A program made the position numbers and the translations under genes. Below are positions 19,033 through 27,576 of a stretch of 64,000 nucleotides of DNA, one piece after another. The DNA is from Bdellovibrionales bacterium GWA1_52_35 (GTDB taxonomy: Bacteria > Bdellovibrionota > UBA1018): NCBI GenBank assembly GCA_001769805.1, contig MEPO01000028.1, forward strand, positions 26,035-90,034, written 5' to 3'. How positions within the stretch are numbered: the first letter of the stretch is position 1; each line of letters starts with the position of its first letter. Below the pieces are notes generated by a model, which was not told where the DNA came from, searched no databases, and was given only the letters and a program-made list of their open reading frames with translations.

Positions 19033-19911
19033 ATGGATTTCAAGCTAAGCTCCAAAGTTTTATCGACCGTCATCTGCGCGCTCGCGTGCACTTGCGGATC
19101 ACAGGCTTCAGGAGCAGTTAAACCAAATTTCAAAGTCGTCATCGATCCTGGTCACGGGGGGGCGGACCACGGCACGATCTTCGACAACGGCAAAATCCGT
19201 ATTGCCGAAAAGGATGTCACCCTAGCGATTGCGCGACAGGTGGTCCAAAAGCTCAAAGCCCGTGGAATTTCCGCGGCGCTCACGCGCAATTCAGATCTGG
19301 GTCTGGGGTTGCAGGCCCGTACGGCCCTGGCGAATAAATCCAAAGCCAATGTCTTCATTTCAATTCACATGAATTCGGCTTCCGTGAAGGGCGTCACCGA
19401 TGCCGGTGGTATCGAGACTTACATTCTGAACAATACCAGCAACTCACTCTCTCAGCGGCTTGCTCATTTTGAAAATGCCGTGCAGTCTCCCGGTTCCACT
19501 CTGGCAGGTGGCGAGGAGGTCTCGGATAATCTGGATGTGGAGCTCATTCTCAAGGATTTGAGGCTGGATGCCAATCTTTCTGAAAGCAAGTTACTGGCCT
19601 GCGCGCTCCAGGGTTCCCTGACGCATGTGTCGCGGAAGATCGCTTCCAAAACGCGATCCTCTCCCACCCTGCAGACCATGAAAGATCGCGGCGTGAAGCA
19701 GGCTCTCTTTTATATTCTGATGGGAGCCGACATGCCGAGCGCACTGGTGGAAGCGGGATTCCTTGGTAATGCCCGGGATCGTTCGATCGTGCTTTCTCAG
19801 GAGGGCCGGGAGGCCATGGGGATCGCAATTGCCCGGGCTGTCGAGCAATTCCGGCAATCCAAAGTGTCGATGGAAACCTCATCAGCGCTGAGCAGGTGTA
19901 AAGTAAATTGA
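19033..19911 (+). CDS. N-acetylmuramoyl-L-alanine amidase (Amidase_3)
   Basis: A 292-residue exported amidase that removes stem peptides from murein, acting in the periplasm in daughter-cell separation or remodelling. It has a signal peptide (about residues 1-27), zinc ligands H41 (DPGHGG), E59 and H112 (SIHMN), and the catalytic Glu240 in LVEAGF. The AMIN targeting domain and LysM or SPOR repeats are absent, so it resembles a stripped AmiA-type enzyme. An insertion with an autoinhibitory-helix look (EEVSDNLDVELILKDLRLD) lies between the conserved blocks. It is divergent from mutY with about 30 nt between starts. Confidence 0.93.
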   Translation: MDFKLSSKVLSTVICALACTCGSQASGAVKPNFKVVIDPGHGGADHGTIFDNGKIRIAEKDVTLAIARQVVQKLKARGISAALTRNSDLGLGLQARTALANKSKANVFISIHMNSASVKGVTDAGGIETYILNNTSNSLSQRLAHFENAVQSPGSTLAGGEEVSDNLDVELILKDLRLDANLSESKLLACALQGSLTHVSRKIASKTRSSPTLQTMKDRGVKQALFYILMGADMPSALVEAGFLGNARDRSIVLSQEGREAMGIAIARAVEQFRQSKVSMETSSALSRCKVN

Positions 19912-20117
19912 CAGGTTTTGTACAGGGTTTGTCTATCGCACAGTCATCGGACTATTAAATATAGTTCTATTATTTCAATTACATATAGCTATTTTCCGTA
20001 AAGCAGGTCTGAATTGACGCAGCTGGCATTTGCCTTGCTCTATTCCCTCCCGAGAGAGTTGTTATCGTGACGAAAGCAGGATGTAGGAGTCACGAAGTTG
20101 AATGAGTGGAGGAAGAT

Positions 20118-20780
20118 ATGAAAGATGTAAATAAAAGGCGAATTGCTGCGATAGCAGCTGGCGCCGGACTTCTTGCCCTGACGGGCTGCGGAGGTCAGGC
20201 GAATAACGGTGGAGTCGGAGGCATCGGAGGCGGGCTGATTGGAGGCTGTATTCCAATCACTGCCCAAATCGGATTCACAGGAACCAATGTCTACTATGAT
20301 TCCAGTAATATCCGTGGCGGGTTGATTCCCGGAACCAATCAAGCGATCGGACAGATTTCGGTCACGACAGCTGCCGCAGGTGGACCTTATCAACGGCAGG
20401 GCTCTGACGGAACCATCAGCATGAATGTGCTTCCCCAGGGTGTTGTGGCACCCCAATACCCGTACAATACGGGTTATTACCCGCCCGTAAATTCTTACCA
20501 GCCCCAGGGTGGTGCCAGTGTCACGGGCTTTATTGCCCTCAGTCAGCTGGTTCAGAATGACATTATGATGAAATTCAGCAATGGAATGACCAATACCGGC
20601 TATGCGTATCCTTACACGCAGCCAGGAGTGGTCAATCCCTACACCCCACAAATACCAAATGTCTGTGTGAGTGGTGTTGCGATGGACGTCGGTCACACGT
20701 ATCAGACTCACATGCTTTACGGTGGCAGATTCTATCTTTATATGAACAACACCCAGAATGGGTACATTCTGTATATCTAA
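20118..20780 (+). CDS. lipoprotein of unknown function, Gly- then Tyr/Pro-rich
   Basis: A 220-residue protein starting at ATG 20118, 6 nt after GGAGGA; an in-frame GTG 12 nt upstream lies on the ribosome site and is rejected. The lipobox LTGC puts the lipid on Cys24. A glycine run (GGVGGIGGGLIGG) is followed by a body with repeated Tyr/Pro/Gln (PQYPYNTGYYPP) and ends hydrophobic. I recognise no family. Upstream there is a perfect TTGACA overlapping the amidase stop at 19908, but no convincing -10; TTGTCT-N18-TATTAA (19929-19958) is a weak alternative. Downstream lies an odd acidic frame, listed separately. Confidence 0.7.
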   Translation: MKDVNKRRIAAIAAGAGLLALTGCGGQANNGGVGGIGGGLIGGCIPITAQIGFTGTNVYYDSSNIRGGLIPGTNQAIGQISVTTAAAGGPYQRQGSDGTISMNVLPQGVVAPQYPYNTGYYPPVNSYQPQGGASVTGFIALSQLVQNDIMMKFSNGMTNTGYAYPYTQPGVVNPYTPQIPNVCVSGVAMDVGHTYQTHMLYGGRFYLYMNNTQNGYILYI

Positions 20781-20806
20781 ATTATCAAGACTCCTCCACG
20801 CGGGTT

Positions 20807-20983
20807 GTGGAAGTTGAAACGGTAGCAGAAGTGCCAGCGGAAGTTGAAGCAGAGTTGGGGCCAGTTGTGAAGTGTGAAGACATGCCCAGGTCGTCAAGAG
20901 TGCAAGCTGATGTTGATGCTGATGTAGAAGCTGAACAGACCCGCAAAAACCTTACGAAACGAAGCGAAGTGATCGTAAGTTAA
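20807..20983 (+). other. open acidic Val/Glu/Ala frame without ATG (possible small gene or remnant)
   Basis: An open frame of about 58 codons from GTG 20807 to TAA 20981-20983 reads as an acidic Val/Glu/Ala peptide (VEVETVAEVPAEVEAELG and, later, VQADVDADVEAEQT). It ends exactly at the foot of the following terminator stem, as a real gene would. There is no ATG and no clear ribosome site. It is in a different frame from the preceding lipoprotein and stays open back into it. It may be a small acidic protein, a displaced C-terminal tail, or chance. Confidence 0.3.
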
Positions 20984-21018
20984 GAAAGGGACCCACACAG
21001 GATGTGGGCCCCTTTCTT
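20982..21018. terminator. bidirectional rho-independent terminator
   Basis: AAGAAAGGGACCCACA (20982-20997) pairs with TGTGGGCCCCTTTCTT (21003-21018) across a 5-nt loop, with one mismatch in a 16-bp stem. It serves the plus-strand lipoprotein region and the minus-strand gene whose stop is at 21021. Confidence 0.85.
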
Positions 21019-21020
21019 AG

Positions 21021-21755
21021 TTATTCTATCGGCTCGATCACGAGATCGGTATTGCTCGGCAGCCGGGCATTCTTGAACGGGCTTTCGCCTGTCTGATAGC
21101 CGCGAATTCTGGGAAACTTATGGATCACTTCCGAAAGCAGGTTTCCCGCGGTTTTGTTTTCCTTCAGCTCCATCGGGATTTCGAGCAACATGCCTGAGAC
21201 CGGGGGCCGAATTCCTTTTGCCAGCACCTTGGCTTGCTGGCTGTCGTCTAAAATTTCGAATCTGAAATAACCCTGGAAAACACTTTGAAGTCGTTGCTCC
21301 AGACGGCTGCTCTTCTTAATTTTCTCCATGTGCCGGAAGGCCTGATTCCTCAAATATTCGGACCTCGGTGCAGGAAGGGGGAAATTTGCATGAAGCTTGA
21401 AGTCCTGATCGATCGTGAGCTGATCGTGGACTTCGCCTTTTTCTTCGGAAGTCGCGGTAATCAGAAGCCGGCTGCCGGATTCCTGCACGTTCAATGCGAT
21501 GGAGTCGGCGACGGTAGCTGGAATCACATAGCCGACGCGGTTTAATAGTTTTGTGAAGTGCCCGTGGGATTTCTTGAATTCGTGTTGAGCCGAGACCAAC
21601 TGGTCGAGAGCCTCGATCAATTCGATTTTCAAACTGAGATTTTCGGCTGCGGGAGTGCGGTCCTGGTTCTGGGGAAGGTCTCGTGTGTCGGTCCATCGTA
21701 CGACGACCGTCAGGAGGAGTGTGAAAATGCTGAGAAAAATATATCTTCGTAACAT
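21021..21755 (-). CDS. membrane-anchored protein of unknown function
   Basis: A 244-residue protein with one N-terminal membrane segment (YIFLSIFTLLLTVVV) and a periplasmic or secreted remainder. The first third of the body is helical (LIEALDQLVSAQHEFKKSHGHF), a pattern also seen in pilin-like and regulatory substrate-binding proteins. I recognise no family. It is divergent from the phosphatase gene at 21946. The shared 190-nt spacer holds two perfect palindromes. Its stop abuts a strong terminator. Confidence 0.75.
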   Translation of the reverse strand: MLRRYIFLSIFTLLLTVVVRWTDTRDLPQNQDRTPAAENLSLKIELIEALDQLVSAQHEFKKSHGHFTKLLNRVGYVIPATVADSIALNVQESGSRLLITATSEEKGEVHDQLTIDQDFKLHANFPLPAPRSEYLRNQAFRHMEKIKKSSRLEQRLQSVFQGYFRFEILDDSQQAKVLAKGIRPPVSGMLLEIPMELKENKTAGNLLSEVIHKFPRIRGYQTGESPFKNARLPSNTDLVIEPIE

Positions 21756-21800
21756 TCCGGGTATTCCGGTTTTAATTGAATTGCAAAGATAGTGCCGGAA

Positions 21801-21819
21801 TTTTTAACAAAGTTAAAAA
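21801..21819. promoter_or_regulatory. palindrome TTTTTAAC-AAA-GTTAAAAA
   Basis: A perfect 8-bp-arm inverted repeat in the divergent spacer. It overlaps a possible TTAACA -35 (21804-21809) for TATAAT at 21829-21834 (19-bp spacer) reading toward the phosphatase gene. A regulator could block the promoter here. Confidence 0.4.
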
Positions 21820-21889
21820 ATATTTCATTATAATTCCGGGTGTTTACAGAGTGCCTGATTAATTAACTCTGGATTGACTTACTACCGCC

Positions 21890-21904
21890 TTTGACAGTGT
21901 CAAA
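21890..21904. promoter_or_regulatory. palindrome TTTGACA-G-TGTCAAA
   Basis: A perfect 7-bp-arm inverted repeat 42 nt before the phosphatase ATG. TTGACA within it looks like a -35 but no -10 follows at the right distance. A protein-binding site in the leader is the simpler reading. Confidence 0.45.
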
Positions 21905-21945
21905 AGCTTAGACATTCGCAAGGTTTGCGTTAAGGAAGAGAGACG

Positions 21946-23565
21946 ATGAAAAATTACGTTTTGAGTATCTCAATCTTGTTTATGTTCCTGGGTTTTGTCG
22001 GAGAGGTTCATGCTGCCAATCCCGTTTACCCCAATCGACCAAAACTGATTCTCACGCTGGTGATCGATCAGTTCAGGGCGGATTATTTGACTCGGTTTGA
22101 AAGCCGTTTTCTTCCTTCAAAGGGGCCCCGGGGAGTGGGTGGGTTCCGCTATCTCATGAACGAAGGCGCTTATTATCCCTTTGGTCAATACGACATTCTC
22201 CACAGCATGACGGGGCCAGGGCATGCCACGATCCTGACTGGTGCCTACCCTTACAAAAATGGTATCCCGATGAATTATTGGTTTGATCGGGAGAAGCAGG
22301 TCAAAACGTATTGTACCGAGGGAGGTTCTCCTCAGAACCTGCTGGCAACCACGGTGGGAGACGAGTTGAAGAACGCGGGGTTGCCGTCGCGAGTGGTTTC
22401 TTTCGCCCTGAAGGATCGGGCAGCCATTCTGATGGGCGGACATCGTGCGGATCTGGCTTTCTGGTTCGACAATAAGGGTCCGGGCTGGACATCCAGCAGC
22501 TTTTATCAGGACGGTGCTCTTCCTGCATGGCTCGTGAAGCTGAATCGGGAAATCCAGGTTCGAAAAGGTGAAAAGTATATTTGGAATGTATCGGGAAAGC
22601 CCACCGGTTACTCAGCGGATGATGCAATTGCGTATCAGCCGAAAGTCCCCTCTCTGGGTAAGGGTTTTCCGCATGAGGCGCTCTTCGGTTCCCGTGAGTC
22701 TTTCGCGATGCCGCTCGGTCTTGACCTGATCGAAACGGCGGCGGAGCGGGTGATCACTGCAATGGGGCTTGGCAAGGGCAAGTCAACGGACCTGCTGGCG
22801 ATCAGCTTTTCAAATCACGATTATATGGGGCATGCCTTTGGTCCGAATAGTCTCGAGATGGAAGAGATGACAGTTGCTGAAGACCGGGTGATTTCGAAAC
22901 TCCTGAATTTCGTGCAGAAGAATGTTCCCGGCGGACTCAAGGATGTCCTGATCGTGCTGACTGCCGACCATGGCGCCCCGCTCAGTCCCGAGTGGATGAA
23001 GGCTCATAAAATGGATGCAGGACGGATTCAGGAGAAGGCACTTGCCGAAAAGGTGAATCAACGTCTGAACGACAAATTCGGCAAGCCGGATTCCGGTGAC
23101 TGGGTTTCCTTTGTCTATGATCTCGAAATCTATCTGAACCACCACCTGATCAGGGATAAGAAACTGGATCGGGCGCGCGTTCAGGCAGAGGCCAAAACGG
23201 CGCTGCTCGGGACCCCGGGGCTCGCCTTTGTTTTCACGGAGGCGGAGTACTATGAACGCAAACTTCCACCCGTCATGCATGAGCGACAGGCGTTAAAGAC
23301 CTACTTTCCGGCAAGAAGTGGCGATCTGGTTCTGATCGCCAGGCCTTACTGGGTTCCCCAGACGGATGACGCCATTGAGCACGTGACTGGATATAATTAT
23401 GATCGAACTGTCCCCGTTATTTTTGCGGGGCCTAGTATCCGGGCTGGGATTTATCCGAAGCTGATTGAAGTCGTGGATATCGCACCGACGCTTTCTTTCG
23501 TGAGTGGAATTCTAATGCCGAGTGTTTCTGAGGGGCGGGTGCTCTCAGAGGTTCTGAAATATTGA
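21946..23565 (+). CDS. exported alkaline-phosphatase-superfamily enzyme (PafA-like)
   Basis: A 539-residue protein with signal peptide (cleavage near VHA-AN, residue 23). The phosphatase/phosphodiesterase core has D41 in LVIDQFRADY, the nucleophile T89 in MTGPGHATILTG, the NHDYMGHAFGP block and TADHGAP. A threonine nucleophile and this spacing match PafA-type phosphate-irrepressible phosphatases, which release phosphate from many monoesters in the periplasm. AAGGAAGAGAG precedes the ATG. It stands alone between the divergent unknown gene and sucA. Substrate is not predictable from sequence alone. Confidence 0.9.
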   Translation: MKNYVLSISILFMFLGFVGEVHAANPVYPNRPKLILTLVIDQFRADYLTRFESRFLPSKGPRGVGGFRYLMNEGAYYPFGQYDILHSMTGPGHATILTGAYPYKNGIPMNYWFDREKQVKTYCTEGGSPQNLLATTVGDELKNAGLPSRVVSFALKDRAAILMGGHRADLAFWFDNKGPGWTSSSFYQDGALPAWLVKLNREIQVRKGEKYIWNVSGKPTGYSADDAIAYQPKVPSLGKGFPHEALFGSRESFAMPLGLDLIETAAERVITAMGLGKGKSTDLLAISFSNHDYMGHAFGPNSLEMEEMTVAEDRVISKLLNFVQKNVPGGLKDVLIVLTADHGAPLSPEWMKAHKMDAGRIQEKALAEKVNQRLNDKFGKPDSGDWVSFVYDLEIYLNHHLIRDKKLDRARVQAEAKTALLGTPGLAFVFTEAEYYERKLPPVMHERQALKTYFPARSGDLVLIARPYWVPQTDDAIEHVTGYNYDRTVPVIFAGPSIRAGIYPKLIEVVDIAPTLSFVSGILMPSVSEGRVLSEVLKY

Positions 23566-23654
23566 TGCAAAGCGCTATATTCAATGTTTTTCCGGGAAGT
23601 CGTTTCATAATTGGGGTGTTTTGAGCTATATCTTTCCACCGGAAGGGCCGATGC

Positions 23655-26414
23655 GTGGAACCGTTCAGTTACCTCAATAATACCAATGCAGCTTACATAG
23701 ACGAACTTCATTCGAGTTACCTCAATGATCCGGAATCTGTGGATTCGAGCTGGAAGTATTTCTTTCAGGGAATTGAGCTGGGCCTGAGTGGTGCCGCAGC
23801 GGTTTCGGTCGAGGTGGATTTCAGCTCTGAAGTGAAAGTCGCGGACCTGATCAATGCTTATCGGGACCTTGGGCGCCTCGTCGCCGACCTTGATCCGTTG
23901 AGTCCTCCTCCTGCAGGGCATCCCTTGCTGGAGCTGTCCCGTTTTGAATTATCGGAAGCGGATTTGGATCGTGAATTCACAGCTGCCCGGCTGCTGGGAA
24001 TGGAGCGGGCTCCTCTTTGGAAAATTCTCGAGCGCTTGCGCGAAACCTACTGTGCTTCGGTTGGCGTGGAGTTTACTCATATTCATAATTTCGCCGAGCG
24101 GAGCTGGCTGCAGGAGAGAATGGAGGGGGCGCGAAACCGTATGGCATTACCGGTTGAGACCCGGAAGTTTATTTACGAGAGACTTGCCCGCAGTGAAGGT
24201 TTTGAGCGGTTCCTTCATACGCGTTATGTCGCGCAGAAGAGATTTTCGCTGGAAGGCGGCGAGGCTGTGATTACCGCGTTGGATTGCATGATCGAGGTGG
24301 CGGGCCAACTCGGTGCCGAGCAGGTCGTGTTCGGGATGGCTCATCGGGGGCGGCTGAATGTCCTCGCAAATATTTTCGGGAAAAGACCTGAATACATTTT
24401 CACCGAATTCGAGGGCAATTACAGCGTGGACTCCTCGGCAGGTGAGGGTGATGTGAAATACCATCTGGGGTATTCGGCGGATTTCGCGACCCGGCAGGGG
24501 AAAAAGCTGCATCTCACCCTGGTTTCGAATCCGAGTCATCTGGAATTTGTGAATCCGGTCATCGAGGGGATCGCGCGAGCCAAGCAGGATCTGCTTGGAG
24601 ACCAGGCACGTACCCGGGTGATTCCGGTGGCGATTCATGGAGATGCTGCCTTCGCGGGACAGGGAGTCTGTTACGAAACTCTGAACCTGGCCCAGCTGGA
24701 CGGATATTCCAGTGGTGGCACGCTTCACCTCGTGATCAATAATCAAATTGGTTTCACGGCCTCACCCAAGGAGAGTCGCTCGACGACCTACGCAACTGAT
24801 CTGGCGAAGATGCTCGAAGTACCGATTTTTCATGTCAATGGGGACGATCCCGAGGCCGTTTGGTATGTTGCCCGGCTTTGTGCGGAATACCGGCAGAAAT
24901 TCAACAAAGACGTATTCATTGATCTGCTTTGTTACAGACGCCATGGTCATAACGAAGGTGATGAGCCATCGTTCACGCAGCCGGCACTTTATTCAAAGGT
25001 TAAAGCCCATCCGGGTACCCGCCAGATTTATGGGAACCGGTTGTTGGGTGAGGGTGTGTTTTCGCGCGAGGAGTTACAGGCTGTTTCGGATGCGCTGACG
25101 GAGAGGTACACGCAAGCTCAAGGGATCGCCAGAGCGGAGGCTCCGCATCCACCCATTTCCGCTTTTGAGGGGGAGTGGAAGGGGTTCCGCGCCACGAGCC
25201 AAAAGGAAGGCGACCCTGATCTTTTCAAACCGGTCAAGACTTCGGTTTCCGTACGCGAGCTTCTGAAGTATTCTGAAAAGCTCAACAGGATTCCTGAAAA
25301 TTTCAAGTTACATCCCAAGCTACAGCGTTTTTTTGAAACCCGCCTGCGGACAGTTCAGGACGGCAAAAATATCGATTGGGGCAATGGTGAGGTCCTGGCC
25401 TATGCCACTCTTCTTATGGAGGGGCATCGCGTACGCCTTTCGGGTCAGGATGCCGGCCGCGGAACTTTCACTCATCGGCACGCAGTTCTTCATGACGTGG
25501 AGACAGGCGAAAAGTATCTTCCTCTGAATCACCTTTCAAATACTCAGGCACGGTTTGAGGCGTACAACAGTCATCTTTCTGAAGCCGGTGTTCTGGGTTT
25601 CGAGCATGGCTATTCGCTGGCGGATCCCCAGAGCCTGGTGATCTGGGAGGCGCAGTTCGGCGACTTTGCCAACAGTGCACAGGTGATCATTGATCAGTTT
25701 ATCTCGTCCTCCGAATCCAAATGGCTGCGCTATTCCGGACTGGTTTTGCTCCTGCCTCATGGAATGGAGGGACAGGGGCCTGAGCATTCCAGCGCAAGAC
25801 TAGAGCGATTCCTTCAACTCTGTGGCAAAAACAACCTGATTGTCAGTAATCTGACCACGCCGGCCCAGCTCTTTCATGCTCTGCGAAGACAGCTTGCTCG
25901 GGATTTCCGGAAGCCACTGGTGATCGCTTCACCCAAAAGTCTATTGAGAAATGCCAAAGCGGTTTCCACTATCGAGGAATTTGCTGAGGGAAGTTTCCAG
26001 GAAGTGCTGGATGACACCACGGTGGATAAGTTCGCAGTGAAGAAGATCCTGCTTTGTTCCGGGAAAATTTATTACGATCTTCTGCTGGAACGGGATGTGC
26101 GAGAGCTCAAGACCCTGGCCATCATCAGAATAGAGCAGCTTTATCCCTGGCCCGTCCAGAAGCTGGCTCAAATTCTCAAAAAGTATTCCAAAGCCCGGCA
26201 GGCAGTCTGGGTTCAGGAAGAACCGAGGAACATGGGGGCCTGGAGTTACGTATTCGGTGTCTGGTCCGGCGGTTTGTCGGACTTTTCCGAAAAGGTGGAT
26301 GGACTCAGGTTGGGGTATGTTGGACGAGAGATTGGTGCGGCTCCGGCAGTCGGATCCGCCAAGCTTCACGAGCGAGAGCAGAAGGCACTCCTGGATGGAG
26401 CAATGCAGTTGTGA
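23655..26414 (+). CDS. sucA: 2-oxoglutarate dehydrogenase E1
   Basis: A 919-residue thiamine-diphosphate enzyme that decarboxylates 2-oxoglutarate and transfers the succinyl group to the E2 lipoyl arm. The N-terminal E2-binding motif (YIDELHSSYLNDPESVDSSW), AHRGRLNVL, the ThDP/Mg block GDAAFAGQGV...NNQIGFT and the C-terminal EEPRNMGAW motif are present. The start codon is GTG (23655), 8 nt after GGAAGGG; no in-frame ATG is close. It is the first gene of sucA-sucB-lpd. Succinate dehydrogenase and succinyl-CoA synthetase genes are not linked here. Confidence 0.97.
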   Translation: MEPFSYLNNTNAAYIDELHSSYLNDPESVDSSWKYFFQGIELGLSGAAAVSVEVDFSSEVKVADLINAYRDLGRLVADLDPLSPPPAGHPLLELSRFELSEADLDREFTAARLLGMERAPLWKILERLRETYCASVGVEFTHIHNFAERSWLQERMEGARNRMALPVETRKFIYERLARSEGFERFLHTRYVAQKRFSLEGGEAVITALDCMIEVAGQLGAEQVVFGMAHRGRLNVLANIFGKRPEYIFTEFEGNYSVDSSAGEGDVKYHLGYSADFATRQGKKLHLTLVSNPSHLEFVNPVIEGIARAKQDLLGDQARTRVIPVAIHGDAAFAGQGVCYETLNLAQLDGYSSGGTLHLVINNQIGFTASPKESRSTTYATDLAKMLEVPIFHVNGDDPEAVWYVARLCAEYRQKFNKDVFIDLLCYRRHGHNEGDEPSFTQPALYSKVKAHPGTRQIYGNRLLGEGVFSREELQAVSDALTERYTQAQGIARAEAPHPPISAFEGEWKGFRATSQKEGDPDLFKPVKTSVSVRELLKYSEKLNRIPENFKLHPKLQRFFETRLRTVQDGKNIDWGNGEVLAYATLLMEGHRVRLSGQDAGRGTFTHRHAVLHDVETGEKYLPLNHLSNTQARFEAYNSHLSEAGVLGFEHGYSLADPQSLVIWEAQFGDFANSAQVIIDQFISSSESKWLRYSGLVLLLPHGMEGQGPEHSSARLERFLQLCGKNNLIVSNLTTPAQLFHALRRQLARDFRKPLVIASPKSLLRNAKAVSTIEEFAEGSFQEVLDDTTVDKFAVKKILLCSGKIYYDLLLERDVRELKTLAIIRIEQLYPWPVQKLAQILKKYSKARQAVWVQEEPRNMGAWSYVFGVWSGGLSDFSEKVDGLRLGYVGREIGAAPAVGSAKLHEREQKALLDGAMQL

Positions 26415-26438
26415 TGCAAAAATGGAGAACCACGAATC

Positions 26439-27575
26439 ATGAAACATAATATTCTGGCGCCCAACGTGGGTGAGTCGATCGTGGAAGTCAGTATTTTGAA
26501 ATGGACCAAGCAAGAGGGACAGGCTGTCAGAGCCGGGGAACTTCTGCTTGAAGTCGAATCTGACAAGGCGACCGTCGAGATTGTCGCTGAGCATTCGGGC
26601 GCTTTGACGATCTTGAGAGCTCCGGGCGAGAGGATCCAGATCGGGGCCGTGATCGGCGTCATCGATGATCAGGTGGTGGGAAAGGAGTCCGCAAAAACCG
26701 ATTCAACCGCGCCGCTCAGTCCTGCGGTGAAGAAGCTCGTTCAGGAGCGTGGAATCGATCCTGCATCTATTCCAGGCTCCGGTCGGGGGGGGCGCGTGAC
26801 AAAGGGAGATGTATTGCAAATGGAGGCTGCTGCGGCTCCAAAAGCGGGTGTCACCCTGAAGCCGGCCGCAGTAAAACCAGGTGAGCGCCGTGCGCCGATG
26901 TCACTTCTTAGACAAAAAATTGCGGAACGGCTGGTTCAGGCCCAGCATGCAGCGGCCATCCTGACGACCTTCAATGAAGTGGATATGACGGCGATTCAGA
27001 AATTGAGAGCTGAACACAAGGAAGCTTTCAAGGCCAGGCACGGAGTTTCGCTGGGTTTCATGTCTTTCTTCACTCGTGGGGCTGTCGAAGCACTCAAGAA
27101 GCTTCCGGAGATCAATTCGTCAATCGATGGCACGGATGTGGTTTATCATGATTACCAGGACATCGGGATTGCGGTGGGAACGGAACGTGGACTGGTTGTT
27201 CCGGTGATCAAAGATGCGGGTCAGCTTGGCTTTGTCGCGCTTGAAAAAAAGATCGCTGAGTACGGGACCAGGGCCCGTGACAGCAAGCTTTCGATCGCGG
27301 AACTGACGGGGGGAACATTCACGATTTCAAACGGGGGTGTTTATGGATCGCTGCTTTCCACTCCGATCCTGAATCCTCCCCAGAGCGCGATTCTTGGGAT
27401 GCACAAGATTCAGGAGCGTCCCATTGCTGTAAACGGCAAAGTGGAGATTCGACCGATGATGTATCTCGCCCTTTCTTATGATCATCGCCTGATCGATGGC
27501 AAAGGTGCGGTTACGTTCCTGATCACCCTGAAAGACTATCTCGAAAACCCAGAAAAACTCGGATTGGAGTATTGA
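26439..27575 (+). CDS. sucB: dihydrolipoyllysine succinyltransferase (E2)
   Basis: A 378-residue E2 with one lipoyl domain (lipoylated K43 in ESDKATVEI), a linker, a peripheral subunit-binding domain ([19 protein letters not shown]), a second linker and the acyltransferase domain ending in the catalytic YDHRLIDG motif. It forms the core of the 2-oxoglutarate dehydrogenase complex and accepts E1 and E3 made by the flanking genes. The gap to sucA is 24 nt, with GGAG 12 nt before the ATG; lpd follows after 1 nt. Confidence 0.96.
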   Translation: MKHNILAPNVGESIVEVSILKWTKQEGQAVRAGELLLEVESDKATVEIVAEHSGALTILRAPGERIQIGAVIGVIDDQVVGKESAKTDSTAPLSPAVKKLVQERGIDPASIPGSGRGGRVTKGDVLQMEAAAAPKAGVTLKPAAVKPGERRAPMSLLRQKIAERLVQAQHAAAILTTFNEVDMTAIQKLRAEHKEAFKARHGVSLGFMSFFTRGAVEALKKLPEINSSIDGTDVVYHDYQDIGIAVGTERGLVVPVIKDAGQLGFVALEKKIAEYGTRARDSKLSIAELTGGTFTISNGGVYGSLLSTPILNPPQSAILGMHKIQERPIAVNGKVEIRPMMYLALSYDHRLIDGKGAVTFLITLKDYLENPEKLGLEY

Positions 27576-27576
27576 C

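Noticed and set aside
20040..20897. 285-codon minus-strand frame over the lipoprotein
   Set aside because: Composition is typical of an antisense shadow, and the sense frame has a ribosome site and lipobox.
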